Positions 9,505 to 19,049 of a stretch of 64,000 nt of DNA are shown here, piece after piece (position 1 is the stretch's first letter; each line of letters opens with the position of its first letter). Made by a program: the position numbers and the translations under genes. The stretch comes from Corynebacterium felinum (GTDB lineage Bacteria > Actinomycetota > Actinomycetes > Mycobacteriales > Mycobacteriaceae): contig NZ_CP047209.1 in the NCBI RefSeq assembly GCF_030408755.1, positions 2,976,001 to 3,040,000 of the forward strand. The letters are read 5' to 3'. The notes under the pieces were generated by a model. It did no database searches and was not told where the DNA came from. It saw only the letters and a list, made by a program, of their open reading frames with translations.

Positions 9505-10227
9505 TTAAGCCCTTCCAGAAGCATATGGCCGACCTCATGAACGGTTGGAGACTAGCGTTTTTCATGTACCTGAAATGGTGCTCATATTTTTGTACTTTAC
9601 GACTGTAGCGTATATGTGCCATCGGAAGGCAGTTTCTGGGGAGGTATTTTAGATATGTAAAACAAAGGAGAAAAATGCGGGACAATCACATTGTTGTAGC
9701 AGTGAAATTCTCACGATTAGTGGCTTTGCTGCCCCTAGTGATCGCTGGTGGACTTGCGGAAAGAGCAGTTCAAGCCGGGTGTTTTGGGTAGTGATGTCGA
9801 TGGCATATGTAATCGTTGGGTTCGTTATCGCAGCGCTGGTATTTGCTGCCAGAAGGGCGGAAAAGCTGGACGGATAAAGCAGTTTGCGGTTATTGCGGGT
9901 GTGTTGGCGGTTGTTGTTTTTCCATACCCTTGGTGATTGCTTGGCAGATGCCTTCGCAAGGCAATTTCGTTGAGCTTGCTATCGCTGGGGTTGTTCTTGT
10001 GTGATGATACCGATTGTGTGGAAACTCTTTTCAATAATTCTCGAGCAAAAGGCAGAGAGAGAAGCTGCCAACAGGAACTGATTCGTCTGTGTGATAGATC
10101 CTGCACCACGATGGTGTTTTTAGGTGTGAGACTGTGTGGGTGTGCATACCTTGTCTGTTCGCGGGGAAAGCCACCTTATTATCACCACAAGCACTGTTTA
10201 AGATGCAGTTATTGCTTTTGTACACGC
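9505..10227. other. Region between IS1380 copy 1 and amidase 3' end
   Basis: Apart from a decayed membrane protein (9675-10004) I see no gene. The first four bases (TTAA) are the half target duplication that matches the right flank of IS copy 2. The stretch 10005-10227 holds no open frame of note. Confidence 0.5.
9675..10004 (+). pseudogene. Decayed small membrane protein (several frameshifts)
   Basis: ATG 9675 has a strong AAAGGAG 5 nt upstream and encodes MRDNHIVVAVKFSRLVALLP plus a hydrophobic helix before a stop at 9791. Hydrophobic segments then continue in successive frames: MAYVIVGFVIAALVFAARRA (stop 9876), then KQFAVIAGVLAVVVFP (stop 9936), then IPLVIAWQMP...VELAIAGVVLV (stop 10004). 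Alternating frames that each pick up a membrane helix suggest one former protein of about 110 residues broken by at least two frameshifts. Alternatively 9675-9791 is a genuine 38-residue peptide. Family not recognised. Confidence 0.4.
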
Positions 10228-10279
10228 AAAGCACCCGTGCTTTCTTTCCTATGGCAGGAAAGAACGCGCGGGTGCTTTT
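10228..10279. terminator. Strong hairpin terminator downstream of the amidase gene
   Basis: Long imperfect inverted repeat: AAAGCACCCG / CTTTCTTTCC on the left pairs with GGAAAGAACG / CGGGTGCTTT on the right around a short TATGGCA loop. Read on the minus strand it ends in a T tract, fitting termination of the amidase gene. Confidence 0.8.
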
Positions 10280-10302
10280 ATGGTGTTGGGAGATACTACT
10301 TT

Positions 10303-12234
10303 TTAAGGAGTGGGGGCAGTCTCTGCTGCTGGGGTTTCAGCAAGCTGGGTGAGGGTATCTACACCAGCCTGCATTGCCTCATCCTTGGCCTGGATATCAA
10401 CATCGCCGGTGGCTGGGTCGAAGGTGATATAACCCCCCTCGAAGTCCACGCGGATCTTATCCTCCACCTTGTACTCCATGTTCACTGGCAGACCCAGTGG
10501 GCCCATATCGAAGCCTTGCGCAGCCCACATATCACCGATGACACCCCAGAGAGCCTGAGCGCCGGTTTCTTCCGACTCCACAATGATGCCGTTATCAAAC
10601 AGCTGGTAGGTGATATCGCGGCCGTCGCCATTGGTGTAGGAAATCTCGCCGGAACGAACCTTACCCAAGATAGGGGAGAGAGTCTTCCACAGCTGCGACA
10701 GCTTCGAATCGCCCGACAGGGCAGCCAGCTTGTCCAGCATTGGTGGGATGGAGGAGAGCGATAGGCCCTTGACAACCTCCACGTTGCCTACCTTCGATAC
10801 AAGGCCAGACAGCTTGCCCGAGGATGCGACCACGCCAATAGCCAGTGCGATCAGGGAGACAGCGGCGGTGGCGATGGATGCGGAGTTCTGGTTATTCTTC
10901 AACCCCTGCAGGTTGGTCAGCAGCTTCACGGCGTCGGAAAGCGTGCCAGCATTGCCGCCACCTGTGGTGGTGTTTGCGCCGCCCGCAGGGGAATTATTAG
11001 CTGCAGGTGGGTCAACCAGTGGGCTTTGGTTATTCGTATCGCCCACGCCCAAATTCAGCGCGGTGTACTTTGCTTGCGCGATCGAACGGATCGTGCCCAT
11101 CTGCGCGTAAGCGTAATCGCCAGGGCATTCGGTCAGGCCAACATCGCGGTGGGCGAAAATATTGGGCAGATCGACGCGGGTGCCCTTCGGGTACTGGGTG
11201 TACTTCGTGCCCTCAGAGTAGTGGGCGCTCTTACCACTAGGGTTTAAGCCCTCAACCTTGGCGCGCCAACCGGCGAGCTCACCCACAGACTTGATCATCG
11301 CACCGGTGGGCTGTGCCACCTGGTAGTTGCCGATCATGGAGATAGCCCAGGTGTTTTCGTTGAAACCACCCGCGTGCGCACCAATCACATCCTTGTTCAG
11401 GCCACCGTAGCGACCTTCGTACAGGTTGCCGTATTTATCGGCAAGGGCGTGGTATCCAATATCGCACCAGCCCAGCGTTTGGGCATGGTACTTGTAAATG
11501 CCACGCATAATGCCAGGTGCCTGGGCTTGGGTGTAGTTGTTGGAACCGGCGGTGTGGTGGATCGCGATGCCAGCAACGCCGTCGGAGTACTGCGGGGAAC
11601 CGCAGCGGATAGACTCGTCAGCACCCCAGCCCTTACGGGAAATAACTTTGGGCAGACCCTTGGCGTCGTTAGCGAGGGTGATTTCGGATTCCACAATGTC
11701 GGATTCGCCACCGTCGATGAAGATCGCGTCGAGCTGCTTTGCTTCTTCGGGGTTGAAGAAATCAACGCCGGAGATAGAAACCTGCACAGTCTTGGTGGGT
11801 TCGACGAAGATGAGGTCGGTGCCTTCAACGTGGTCAGGGTCGCTGGAGCCGTAGTCGAGGGGTTCGGTGTCGAACCATTCGGTCCAAGAGCCGTCGGGGC
11901 GCTGGCCGCGGACGAAAGCGGCGAGATCCTTCGAGCCCTGCCAGGTCAGTGCGAACATGGAAAATTCTTGGTCGCGGTGGAACTGTTTGACAGTGCGCGC
12001 GGCTTCGCCTTCGCCTTGCATTTCGATGGCGGGGTCGTCGATGGTGACGTTTTCGCCGGAGTCGAAGCTTTGGCTTGCCAAGGCAGCATCGATGGGTTCG
12101 ATTCCTTCGCCCTGGGTTTGAAGGATCTTGGAGTTGCTAATACCAAAGGTGGTTCCGGCAACGAGCACGGCGGCAAGCACCGTGGCTGTAATGGGGCGTG
12201 TTTTAGCTGCTGTTAAGCGGCGACGTTGCTTCAC
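10303..12234 (-). CDS. Secreted N-acetylmuramoyl-L-alanine amidase, PGRP/amidase_2 domain
   Basis: 643 residues from GTG 12234, preceded by GGGAG at 7 nt; the open frame extends 20 codons further without a ribosome site. N-terminal membrane or signal segment (ITATVLAAVLVAGTTFGI). Around residues 220-380 is a PGRP-type amidase: RKGWGADES start, HHTAGSNNY (first zinc His), GWCDIGYHALADKYG, GAHAGGFNE, and AHRDVGLTECPGD (second His and Cys ligands). This cleaves peptide stems from glycan. The C-terminal half has a hydrophobic segment and one LGFP-like repeat (MGPLGLPVNMEYKVED), a motif that attaches corynebacterial proteins to the envelope. Divergent from glf, an arrangement that places wall turnover beside galactan synthesis. 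Confidence 0.9.
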   Translation of the reverse strand: MKQRRRLTAAKTRPITATVLAAVLVAGTTFGISNSKILQTQGEGIEPIDAALASQSFDSGENVTIDDPAIEMQGEGEAARTVKQFHRDQEFSMFALTWQGSKDLAAFVRGQRPDGSWTEWFDTEPLDYGSSDPDHVEGTDLIFVEPTKTVQVSISGVDFFNPEEAKQLDAIFIDGGESDIVESEITLANDAKGLPKVISRKGWGADESIRCGSPQYSDGVAGIAIHHTAGSNNYTQAQAPGIMRGIYKYHAQTLGWCDIGYHALADKYGNLYEGRYGGLNKDVIGAHAGGFNENTWAISMIGNYQVAQPTGAMIKSVGELAGWRAKVEGLNPSGKSAHYSEGTKYTQYPKGTRVDLPNIFAHRDVGLTECPGDYAYAQMGTIRSIAQAKYTALNLGVGDTNNQSPLVDPPAANNSPAGGANTTTGGGNAGTLSDAVKLLTNLQGLKNNQNSASIATAAVSLIALAIGVVASSGKLSGLVSKVGNVEVVKGLSLSSIPPMLDKLAALSGDSKLSQLWKTLSPILGKVRSGEISYTNGDGRDITYQLFDNGIIVESEETGAQALWGVIGDMWAAQGFDMGPLGLPVNMEYKVEDKIRVDFEGGYITFDPATGDVDIQAKDEAMQAGVDTLTQLAETPAAETAPTP

Positions 12235-12401
12235 GTGAAATCTCCCAACATGGTAGTGAAGACAGTTGTGGAAAAGATTTATAAGGTCACGCATTCAAGC
12301 ATTCCTTGAACCTCAACCTTACCTTTAGGGTTTTGGAGACACAAGGGTGCCCGTGTGACAGCGAGTTATCCTTCAACACGATAGTTCATTAATGGGGCTA
12401 G

Positions 12402-13853
<1,452 letters not shown>

Positions 13854-13991
13854 TCAATGTGGAGAGACAACCTGCTGTTTGAGCCTAGTCGCACCCCAAG
13901 GTGGTGGAAGCGACCCGGTGAAGGTGTATTTCGTGTAATCCGCTGATACACCAACATTGATTGTTTGATCCAGAAAGGAGCTAGGTCGAAG

Positions 13992-14288
13992 ATGGAACAG
14001 TTCACGTTGCAAACTTTTATGTATATTGATCCGGCAGAGAATATCGACCTAGCACTTGTGGATTTTCGCACAGTGTTGAATCAGCCGTACTTTGCAGGGT
14101 TGTCTCCCACAATCAAGCACACGGCACGCCCAGGGCAATTGTCTTTCGAATGTAATTTTTCCGCACCAGACGCAGATGGTGCGGAAGAAAAAGCAGACCA
14201 CATCATTCATGAACTTCTCAATGCGGTTGCGGGAATAAACCCGTGCCGCGAAGTTTCCCGCGGCAGCGATATGTTAGCTTACGCTTGA
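13992..14288 (+). CDS. Conserved hypothetical protein, 98 aa
   Basis: ATG 13992 with AAAGGAG 12 nt upstream. Sequence starts MEQFTLQTFMYIDPAENIDL, is acidic and soluble, and contains no membrane segment or recognised motif; DFRTVLNQPYF and FECNFSAPDADGAEEKADH are its most distinctive stretches, suggesting a small alpha/beta fold. Downstream of glf on the same strand with a 138-nt gap. I do not recognise the family. Confidence 0.6.
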   Translation: MEQFTLQTFMYIDPAENIDLALVDFRTVLNQPYFAGLSPTIKHTARPGQLSFECNFSAPDADGAEEKADHIIHELLNAVAGINPCREVSRGSDMLAYA

Positions 14289-14367
14289 CGGAAGAGAACA
14301 ATTTCATAAGCTGACAAACCGGTATATCGGTGATGGTGAAGCGTTGCTGGAAAAACCCACTCGAAAT

Positions 14368-14847
14368 TTACTGGGTTGGAGGATCCGATTGTGTGGATTT
14401 TTTCATACCCCATCTAATTGCCCCGTCAATTGGTTCAGGTAGGGGTTGGGGTGCATAACACTCTTCAATTTTGGAGGCTTCAAAATAGTGCTTGAAGGGT
14501 TTCAATTCTTCGTGAATGAACTCCTGCGCATTCCATTGATATGCTCCAATCTCATGCCACTTGAGAAATTGCTGTTTGAGACAGTTGAGGCTTTTGATTC
14601 CGAAGAAGCTTCGCAGTTCCCGGAGGCCAAACTCCGCGATCACGGTATCGTTAAATAGTCGAGTCCGAACAAAATAATGGTCTTGATCAAGAGTGCTATC
14701 ATGAGGGATTTCCCACAGAGGAATTTTAAGTAGCTCCATCAGATCAGTGACCTTTCTTTGATTGGGGGGAAGCAGGCGAAGACGCAGTAGCGGAAAAGTA
14801 TTCGCTGTTATGTTGTTTCCTGGCTCACTCTCGGTACCTTTTGGCAA
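14368..14847 (-). CDS. Hypothetical protein, possibly truncated at its N-terminus
   Basis: 159 residues in a clean open frame: LRLRLLPPNQRKVTDLMELL, PHDSTLDQDHYFVRTRLFND, ELRSFFGIKSLNCLKQQFLK, then a Pro-rich acidic C-terminus. No ATG exists in the open frame upstream of residue 36; the only early start is TTG 14847 with no ribosome site, and the frame remains open to a stop about 25 codons further up. This suggests a lost or moved 5' end, fitting the rearranged neighbourhood (group II intron remnant next to it). Family not recognised. Confidence 0.5.
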   Translation of the reverse strand: MPKGTESEPGNNITANTFPLLRLRLLPPNQRKVTDLMELLKIPLWEIPHDSTLDQDHYFVRTRLFNDTVIAEFGLRELRSFFGIKSLNCLKQQFLKWHEIGAYQWNAQEFIHEELKPFKHYFEASKIEECYAPQPLPEPIDGAIRWGMKKSTQSDPPTQ

Positions 14848-15282
14848 TAATATCCCTAATTTTTTGTATCGGTTAAAATGCCGGATACTGCGAGTTTTTT
14901 GTTACCAGGAAAATGTGTATGAAACGCTGGCCGGTGATTATAGTGTTTTTGTGGGTGGAACGTCAACGCGAAGCAGGAGGGGTTCTTACTCAGAATGGTA
15001 ATTGACAGAGAAAACTATTATGAGAGGAGGTCCCGCGTGCTTGCGTTTCTACCATACTTTTGCCCCAATTTCTACTGCCCGCACTATCTCCGCTTGGCTT
15101 CACGTGCACCGTAGGCTCTCGTGATCGCCGTCCACACCAGCGTGTTGCAACCTGTTGGGCACAAGCAATCATGCGCTGAAGCAGTCTTTATGATGCAACC
15201 AGTATCGCTGCTATCGCGCGTGATGTACACGTTTCTCAAGGCATAAGGCTGTCGTTATATCCACGGAGCGCTTCAAGTTGTT
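14848..15282. other. Gene-free region upstream of the group II intron remnant
   Basis: No supported gene. A short stretch around 15185-15260 can be read as a TetR-like helix-turn-helix, but it has no start, no end and no supporting context. Confidence 0.45.
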
Positions 15283-16331
15283 TCTGCTAAAAGCCATTCT
15301 TATAGATGTGTTACGTCAAGCCCAGACAAGAAAACCCACTTGTTAATCAGGGTTTTGTGTGGGTTGTTGAGGTTGATCTATCGAAGTATTTTGATACGGT
15401 CAATCATGACATGTTGATGGCCAGGGTGGCTCGTGTTGTCGGGGATAAGCGCGTTTTGAAGTTAATACGGGCGTATTTGAATGCGGGCGTATTGGCTGAT
15501 GGTGTTGTGACGGCGTCAACGGAAGGCACTCCGCAGGGATCGCCACTGTCGCCGCTGTTGAGCAATATTATGTTGGATGATTTTGACCAATGGATGTGGT
15601 CGAAGCAGACGAGGTTTGTTCGTTATGCCGATGATATTTTAGGTCTTCGTCCGATCGAAACGTGCGGCTGGTCGTGCTCTTGAGCAGGCGACGAAGTTTC
15701 TTGAGGGCAGATTGAAATTAAAGGTGAATCAGGAAAAGTCATCGATTCGTCATGCGTGTAAGGCTGAACTTTTAGGGTATGCGTTTTACCCAAAAGAGGT
15801 GGGGGCTACGCCCTTCGCTTAGCCCCGCGGTCTGTTAAACGTGTGAAAGCCCGCCTACGTGAGTTAACTTCAAGTCGGTGGAGTGTGTCGATGGAATATC
15901 GGATTGATCGTATCAATTGTTTTATGACTGGTTGGATTGGATATTTCCATCTTGCGGATATGCAACGATTTCTTCAACAGTTGTTGGAACATACCCGTAA
16001 GCGGTTACGTCAGATTATGTGGAAACACTGGAAACGCCCGCGCACACGGACACGGAATCTAGTGGCACTAGGAATTCCGCGCAGTAAAGCCTACGAGTGG
16101 GGCAACAGTAGCAAAGGCTACTGGCGTGTTGCTGGCTCGTGGATTCTGACGCGTTCTTTGACTAACCAGTATTGGGAAGACCACGGTTTGAAATCCTTTA
16201 TCCAACGATGGGAAACCTTCCGCTGGAAACACAGTTATTCTTATCAACGGGTATAAGGAACCGCCGTATGCGATGAACCGCACGTACGGTGGTGTGAGAG
16301 GGAGGCGGGGCAACCCCGCCCCCTACTCGAT
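15283..16331 (+). mobile_element. Group II intron remnant, 5'-truncated, with 3' ribozyme domains
   Basis: The left part encodes fragments of an intron reverse transcriptase/maturase. After the maturase stop, 16258-16300 forms a domain V-like hairpin (CCGTATGCGATG...CGCACGTACGG), followed by a GC-rich domain VI-like hairpin (GGCGGGG/CCCCGCC) and the 3' end CCTACTCGAT at 16331, which fits the usual group II 3' boundary. The 5' ribozyme domains I-IV and the RT N-terminus are missing, so self-splicing is impossible. Confidence 0.8.
15306..16256 (+). pseudogene. ltrA: Group II intron reverse transcriptase/maturase, degraded
   Basis: Recognisable RT blocks in order: QGFVWVVEVDLSKYFDTVNH (RT-2/3), GTPQGSPLSPLLSNIMLDDF (RT-4) and RFVRYADDIL (the YADD catalytic site, RT-5). 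The frame then shifts near 15650 (LGLRPIETCG and a stop), while the next frame continues with KLKVNQEKSSIRHACKAELL and GYAFYPKE (RT-7). A third piece from 15843 carries the maturase X domain (RLRQIMWKHWKRPRTRTRNL). The 5' end lacks about 100 residues of RT-0/1. At least two frameshifts and a stop make it non-functional. Confidence 0.88.
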
Positions 16332-16468
16332 TTCTCAAGATTCACTCATAACATCACAGCGCTCGTTACGACTGTACTAGTAGTCCTACACCTAAACAAC
16401 AACGAATCCTAGTGAGAAACCTCAATAACTATTGCGGATACCTCATTGGGTAAAGTAGTGTGATTTGC

Positions 16469-16649
16469 ATGACAATATCATTTAGAAAAGTAGTCGTATG
16501 TGTGCTCTTGTGTTTTAGTGCGTCATTAACAATGGCTCCAAGTGCGCATGCGTATCAATGGTCACCGTACATTTTTCCTTCAATGCAATATTGTGAAAAT
16601 TATCGTGTGGCATTCCAAAAGTGGAATTACGTATGTGTACCCGCGCTTA
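16469..16649 (+). pseudogene. Small secreted protein, 5' part, interrupted by an IS3-family element
   Basis: ATG 16469 begins a clear signal peptide (MTISFRKVVVCVLLCFSASL, then TMAPSAHA cut before YQW). The mature part is aromatic-rich with two cysteines (YQWSPYIFPSMQYCENYR, WNYVCVPAL). The last codons before the stop at 16666 (IVNYL) come from the left end of the IS. Removing the IS and one TTA duplicate joins this to 18322-18410 in frame, giving an 89-residue secreted protein (mature about 61 residues). Family not recognised; a bacteriocin-like or surface peptide is possible but unproven. Confidence 0.8.
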
Positions 16650-16703
16650 TTGTCAATTACTTGTGAAAATTGGGGGTAGTTGGGGGTGTTTTGTAGGTGT
16701 GTG

Positions 16704-17753
16704 TTATTGCATTAATTCGTTGATGAGGGTTGTGTTTCCTTGGTGCTCGGGGGTGTTGGTGAGATTGAAGTAGACCTCAGGTTCAGGCGTGCGTACGCGT
16801 GGGCGTTGGTGTCTAAATCGTGTGGGGTTTTGTTCGTAGAGCCGTTGTTTGGCGGAGTTGCGTATTGCCCAGGTTCCTTTCCAGGTGTTGGTTAGTATTT
16901 GGTGTGGGGTGAAAAACTCGAGTGCTGAATGCGCGCGTGTGGTGTTGTAGTAGTCTACCCAGGTGCGTATCCAGTTTCGGGCGTGGTTTTTATCCTCGAA
17001 AACTTTCGGGTAGGTGGGATCGTTTTTCAAGGTGGCAAAGGATGATTCCACGTGGGGGTTATCGTCACTGATGCGTGGGCGTGAATGTGATCGAACAATG
17101 CCATGGGTTTGGCAGAATTGCTGCATTTTTCTTGATTTCATTGAAGTCCCGTTATCGGAATGGATCATTTCAACCTGATGGCCTTGTTTGGTAGCAGTGG
17201 CGATGATCTGGGTGAAGATTTCTTCGGCGACAGTGGTGTTGGGCTGGTCATCAATACCCCATCCGACGATGGCGCGTGAATACAGGTCCACAACACAGTG
17301 CAGATACGTATTGTGCCCTCGTGTAAGTAGTGGCAGTGTGGTGATATCCCACACCAGGGTTTGATACGGTTTGGTCGCAACAAGCTGTGGCGGGGTTGTC
17401 CGCGGTGTTTTACTCACACGCACAGCGGTGGTTTTAGGTCCACGGCTGACACACGTAGGTGTCTTTGACATACGGTAGTAGCTGCTTAAACTTGCCAAGA
17501 CCTGCCCGTGATCCCACTGCTGGTAGTACACCTGTTGGATGGGTACTTCTGGTGTGGCATCAAGTTGTTTGCAGATCAGTGTACGTTCCTGGTCTGTGAG
17601 CATCACGTCTTTACGCCGCAACCGATGCGGGGTGGGGTTGTGCTTGCGTCGATAGCCTGGATGAAGGCGTTCATGCAGGCTAGAAGGCGCAAGCCCAGTA
17701 AGCTTGTGGCATCGTGTTTTTGGTATGGTCAAATCAACCAAAGCGTAGAACAA
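16704..17753 (-). CDS. IS3-family transposase OrfB (integrase catalytic domain)
   Basis: rve-type catalytic domain with the DDE triad: LVWDITTLPLLTRGHNTYLH (D), MIHSDNGTSMKS (D) and DDNPHVESSFATLKNDP (E), then WVDYYNTTRAHSALEFFTP, typical of IS3 OrfB C-termini. The open frame extends upstream of the given start to overlap the end of orfA; a run of five A at 17810-17814 (minus strand) is the likely -1 frameshift site producing the OrfAB fusion. Complete to the normal C-terminus. Confidence 0.9.
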   Translation of the reverse strand: MFYALVDLTIPKTRCHKLTGLAPSSLHERLHPGYRRKHNPTPHRLRRKDVMLTDQERTLICKQLDATPEVPIQQVYYQQWDHGQVLASLSSYYRMSKTPTCVSRGPKTTAVRVSKTPRTTPPQLVATKPYQTLVWDITTLPLLTRGHNTYLHCVVDLYSRAIVGWGIDDQPNTTVAEEIFTQIIATATKQGHQVEMIHSDNGTSMKSRKMQQFCQTHGIVRSHSRPRISDDNPHVESSFATLKNDPTYPKVFEDKNHARNWIRTWVDYYNTTRAHSALEFFTPHQILTNTWKGTWAIRNSAKQRLYEQNPTRFRHQRPRVRTPEPEVYFNLTNTPEHQGNTTLINELMQ

Positions 17754-17797
17754 GGAAAGATCTTCGGTTACGAACGCATCGAAACGTTCTTGTTGTT

Positions 17798-18280
17798 CTA
17801 CTGTGAGGATTTTTCCGCCTTGCCGTGTGGCTCGCCAAGATCGTGCAAGACGGCAATAGCTTTTCCCAACGCATCAGCAGCCTTTTCCCACTTACTAGCC
17901 TCAGCATCTTTTAATGCAAGTTGGCGGGCAAATTCTTTCCGATCACGCTCAGCTTGAGCGCTATGTTCAGCAAGCTTACGAACCAACTTTTCCTGTTCCC
18001 GCTCGGCTTGGGCTTGCTGCTGGGCTAAAAGCTCTCGGAGTCGTTGTACCTCTGAAATATCACGCTTTGTCATACTCCCAGTCTTACGGGGAAAACGCTC
18101 ATTGTCGAGATCACCATCAGCCAACGCAGAAATCCACTTCCGAATCACATGCGGACGCAGCCCTAAACTTTCAGCATAAGGAGTCTTCTCACCCCGCCGT
18201 AGCTTGACATAACGCAACGCAATCTCACGCTGCTGCGCGGGGGTAAACGACGAAGCCACAACATGAACTTCCATACTCAT
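17798..18280 (-). CDS. IS3-family transposase OrfA (HTH plus coiled coil)
   Basis: 160 residues. N-terminal helix-turn-helix (FTPAQQREIALRYVKLRRGE, ESLGLRPHVIRKWI) for end binding, then a long charged coiled coil rich in Q, E and R (residues about 75-135) that mediates multimerisation. AAGGA precedes the two ATGs at 18280 and 18274. The C-terminus HGKAEKSSQ overlaps the start of the OrfB frame, as expected for programmed -1 frameshifting. Confidence 0.88.
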   Translation of the reverse strand: MSMEVHVVASSFTPAQQREIALRYVKLRRGEKTPYAESLGLRPHVIRKWISALADGDLDNERFPRKTGSMTKRDISEVQRLRELLAQQQAQAEREQEKLVRKLAEHSAQAERDRKEFARQLALKDAEASKWEKAADALGKAIAVLHDLGEPHGKAEKSSQ

Positions 18281-18321
18281 GAATCCTTCCTAGAAACCAT
18301 TCACAAGTAGTCTGACAATTA

Positions 18322-18410
18322 TTGCGGTAGGTTTGGAACCGCATACTTGGAAAAGAGATTTCACGGTGGAAGTTCAAAGTTCTGATGGTTCGGTTACTCG
18401 AAAGCTATAA
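18322..18410 (+). pseudogene. Small secreted protein, 3' part (after the IS3-family element)
   Basis: Continues the frame broken at 16649: with the duplicated TTA counted once, the reading is VPAL-IAVGLEPHTWKRDFTV then EVQSSDGSVTRKL and a TAA at 18408. The fragment has no start of its own. The perfect frame restoration is the evidence that 16469-16649 and this piece were one gene. Confidence 0.8.
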
Positions 18411-18506
18411 TGCTTGCTTTTGTGGAATCGCACCTTCGGTTTACCCCAATACTCAACGTTATTGAGGCCCCGAGCAGGCAGGGTGGGGTGAGTTAGCATA
18501 AGGGGC

Positions 18507-19049
18507 ATGGATCAGGCTGTGTACGAGCTGTGGGTGTCGATGCGCCACCACACGCTTACCCCCGTTATTGTCATGCTCACCACCGTGTGTCGCCCGCTGT
18601 TTTTAAGCGCTGCCAGCCTGATTGCAAGCATTGTTCTGTTTGTCCGCGGTGTACCCTTTGCCCGCGCTGGGCTGCCTGCGCTGGCGGTGATCGGCACCAG
18701 CATTGTGGCGGAACTTGTGAAAGTGTTGATCCAGCGCCCCCGCCCGCCGGAAGACGGGTGGCTGGTGGAAGTGTCGACCTTTTCCTTCCCCTCGGGGCAT
18801 GCGGCGGCAGCAACAGCCTGCGCGGTGGTGGTGTGGATAGGTATGCGCGGCACTGCGCACCGTTGGGTGAGTGTAGTGGCGGGGGTGCTGGCGTTAGGCA
18901 TTGCCACCTCCCGACTGTATGTGGGAGTGCACTGGCTTAGCGACGTCATCGCCGGTGCGCTTATAGGAGCAACCTTCACCCTCATCACCGCCGCAGTGCT
19001 GCGGAAAATTTCTACTCGGCATCCAACTGACGTGCAAAAAGGCGGATAA
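18507..19049 (+). CDS. PAP2-family membrane phosphatase
   Basis: 180 residues with about five membrane helices and all three PAP2 motifs: KVLIQRPRP, FPSGHAAAATA and SRLYVGVHWLSDVIAG. Such enzymes dephosphorylate lipid phosphates such as undecaprenyl/decaprenyl pyrophosphate or phosphatidic acid at the outer face of the membrane; the actual substrate cannot be told. Start ATG 18507 follows a purine-rich AAGGGG. The last codons overlap the 3' end of the convergent ABC transporter remnant by 38 nt. Not part of the glfT2 cluster PAP2, which has a PSSH motif. Confidence 0.88.
   Translation: MDQAVYELWVSMRHHTLTPVIVMLTTVCRPLFLSAASLIASIVLFVRGVPFARAGLPALAVIGTSIVAELVKVLIQRPRPPEDGWLVEVSTFSFPSGHAAAATACAVVVWIGMRGTAHRWVSVVAGVLALGIATSRLYVGVHWLSDVIAGALIGATFTLITAAVLRKISTRHPTDVQKGG

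Larger units (their letters stand above)
16650..18318 (-). mobile_element. IS3-family insertion sequence, 1,669 bp
   Basis: Ends carry imperfect inverted repeats: TTGTCAATTACTTGTGAA at the left and, read inward from the right, TTGTCAGACTACTTGTGAA. A 3-bp target duplication TTA flanks it (16647-16649 and 18319-18321). Contains orfA and orfB in the usual IS3 arrangement with orfB in the -1 frame. Inserted in a small secreted protein gene whose reading frame is restored when the IS is removed. Confidence 0.93.

Noticed and set aside
15185-15265. TetR-like helix-turn-helix reading (TSIAAIARDVHVSQG)
   Set aside because: About 15 residues only, no start, no continuation and no neighbouring target gene.
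16298-16325. Similarity of the intron domain VI hairpin to the serS terminator (GGGGCAACCCCGCCCC)
   Set aside because: Simple GC hairpins with the same loop; no shared sequence outside the stem, so no common origin is supported.
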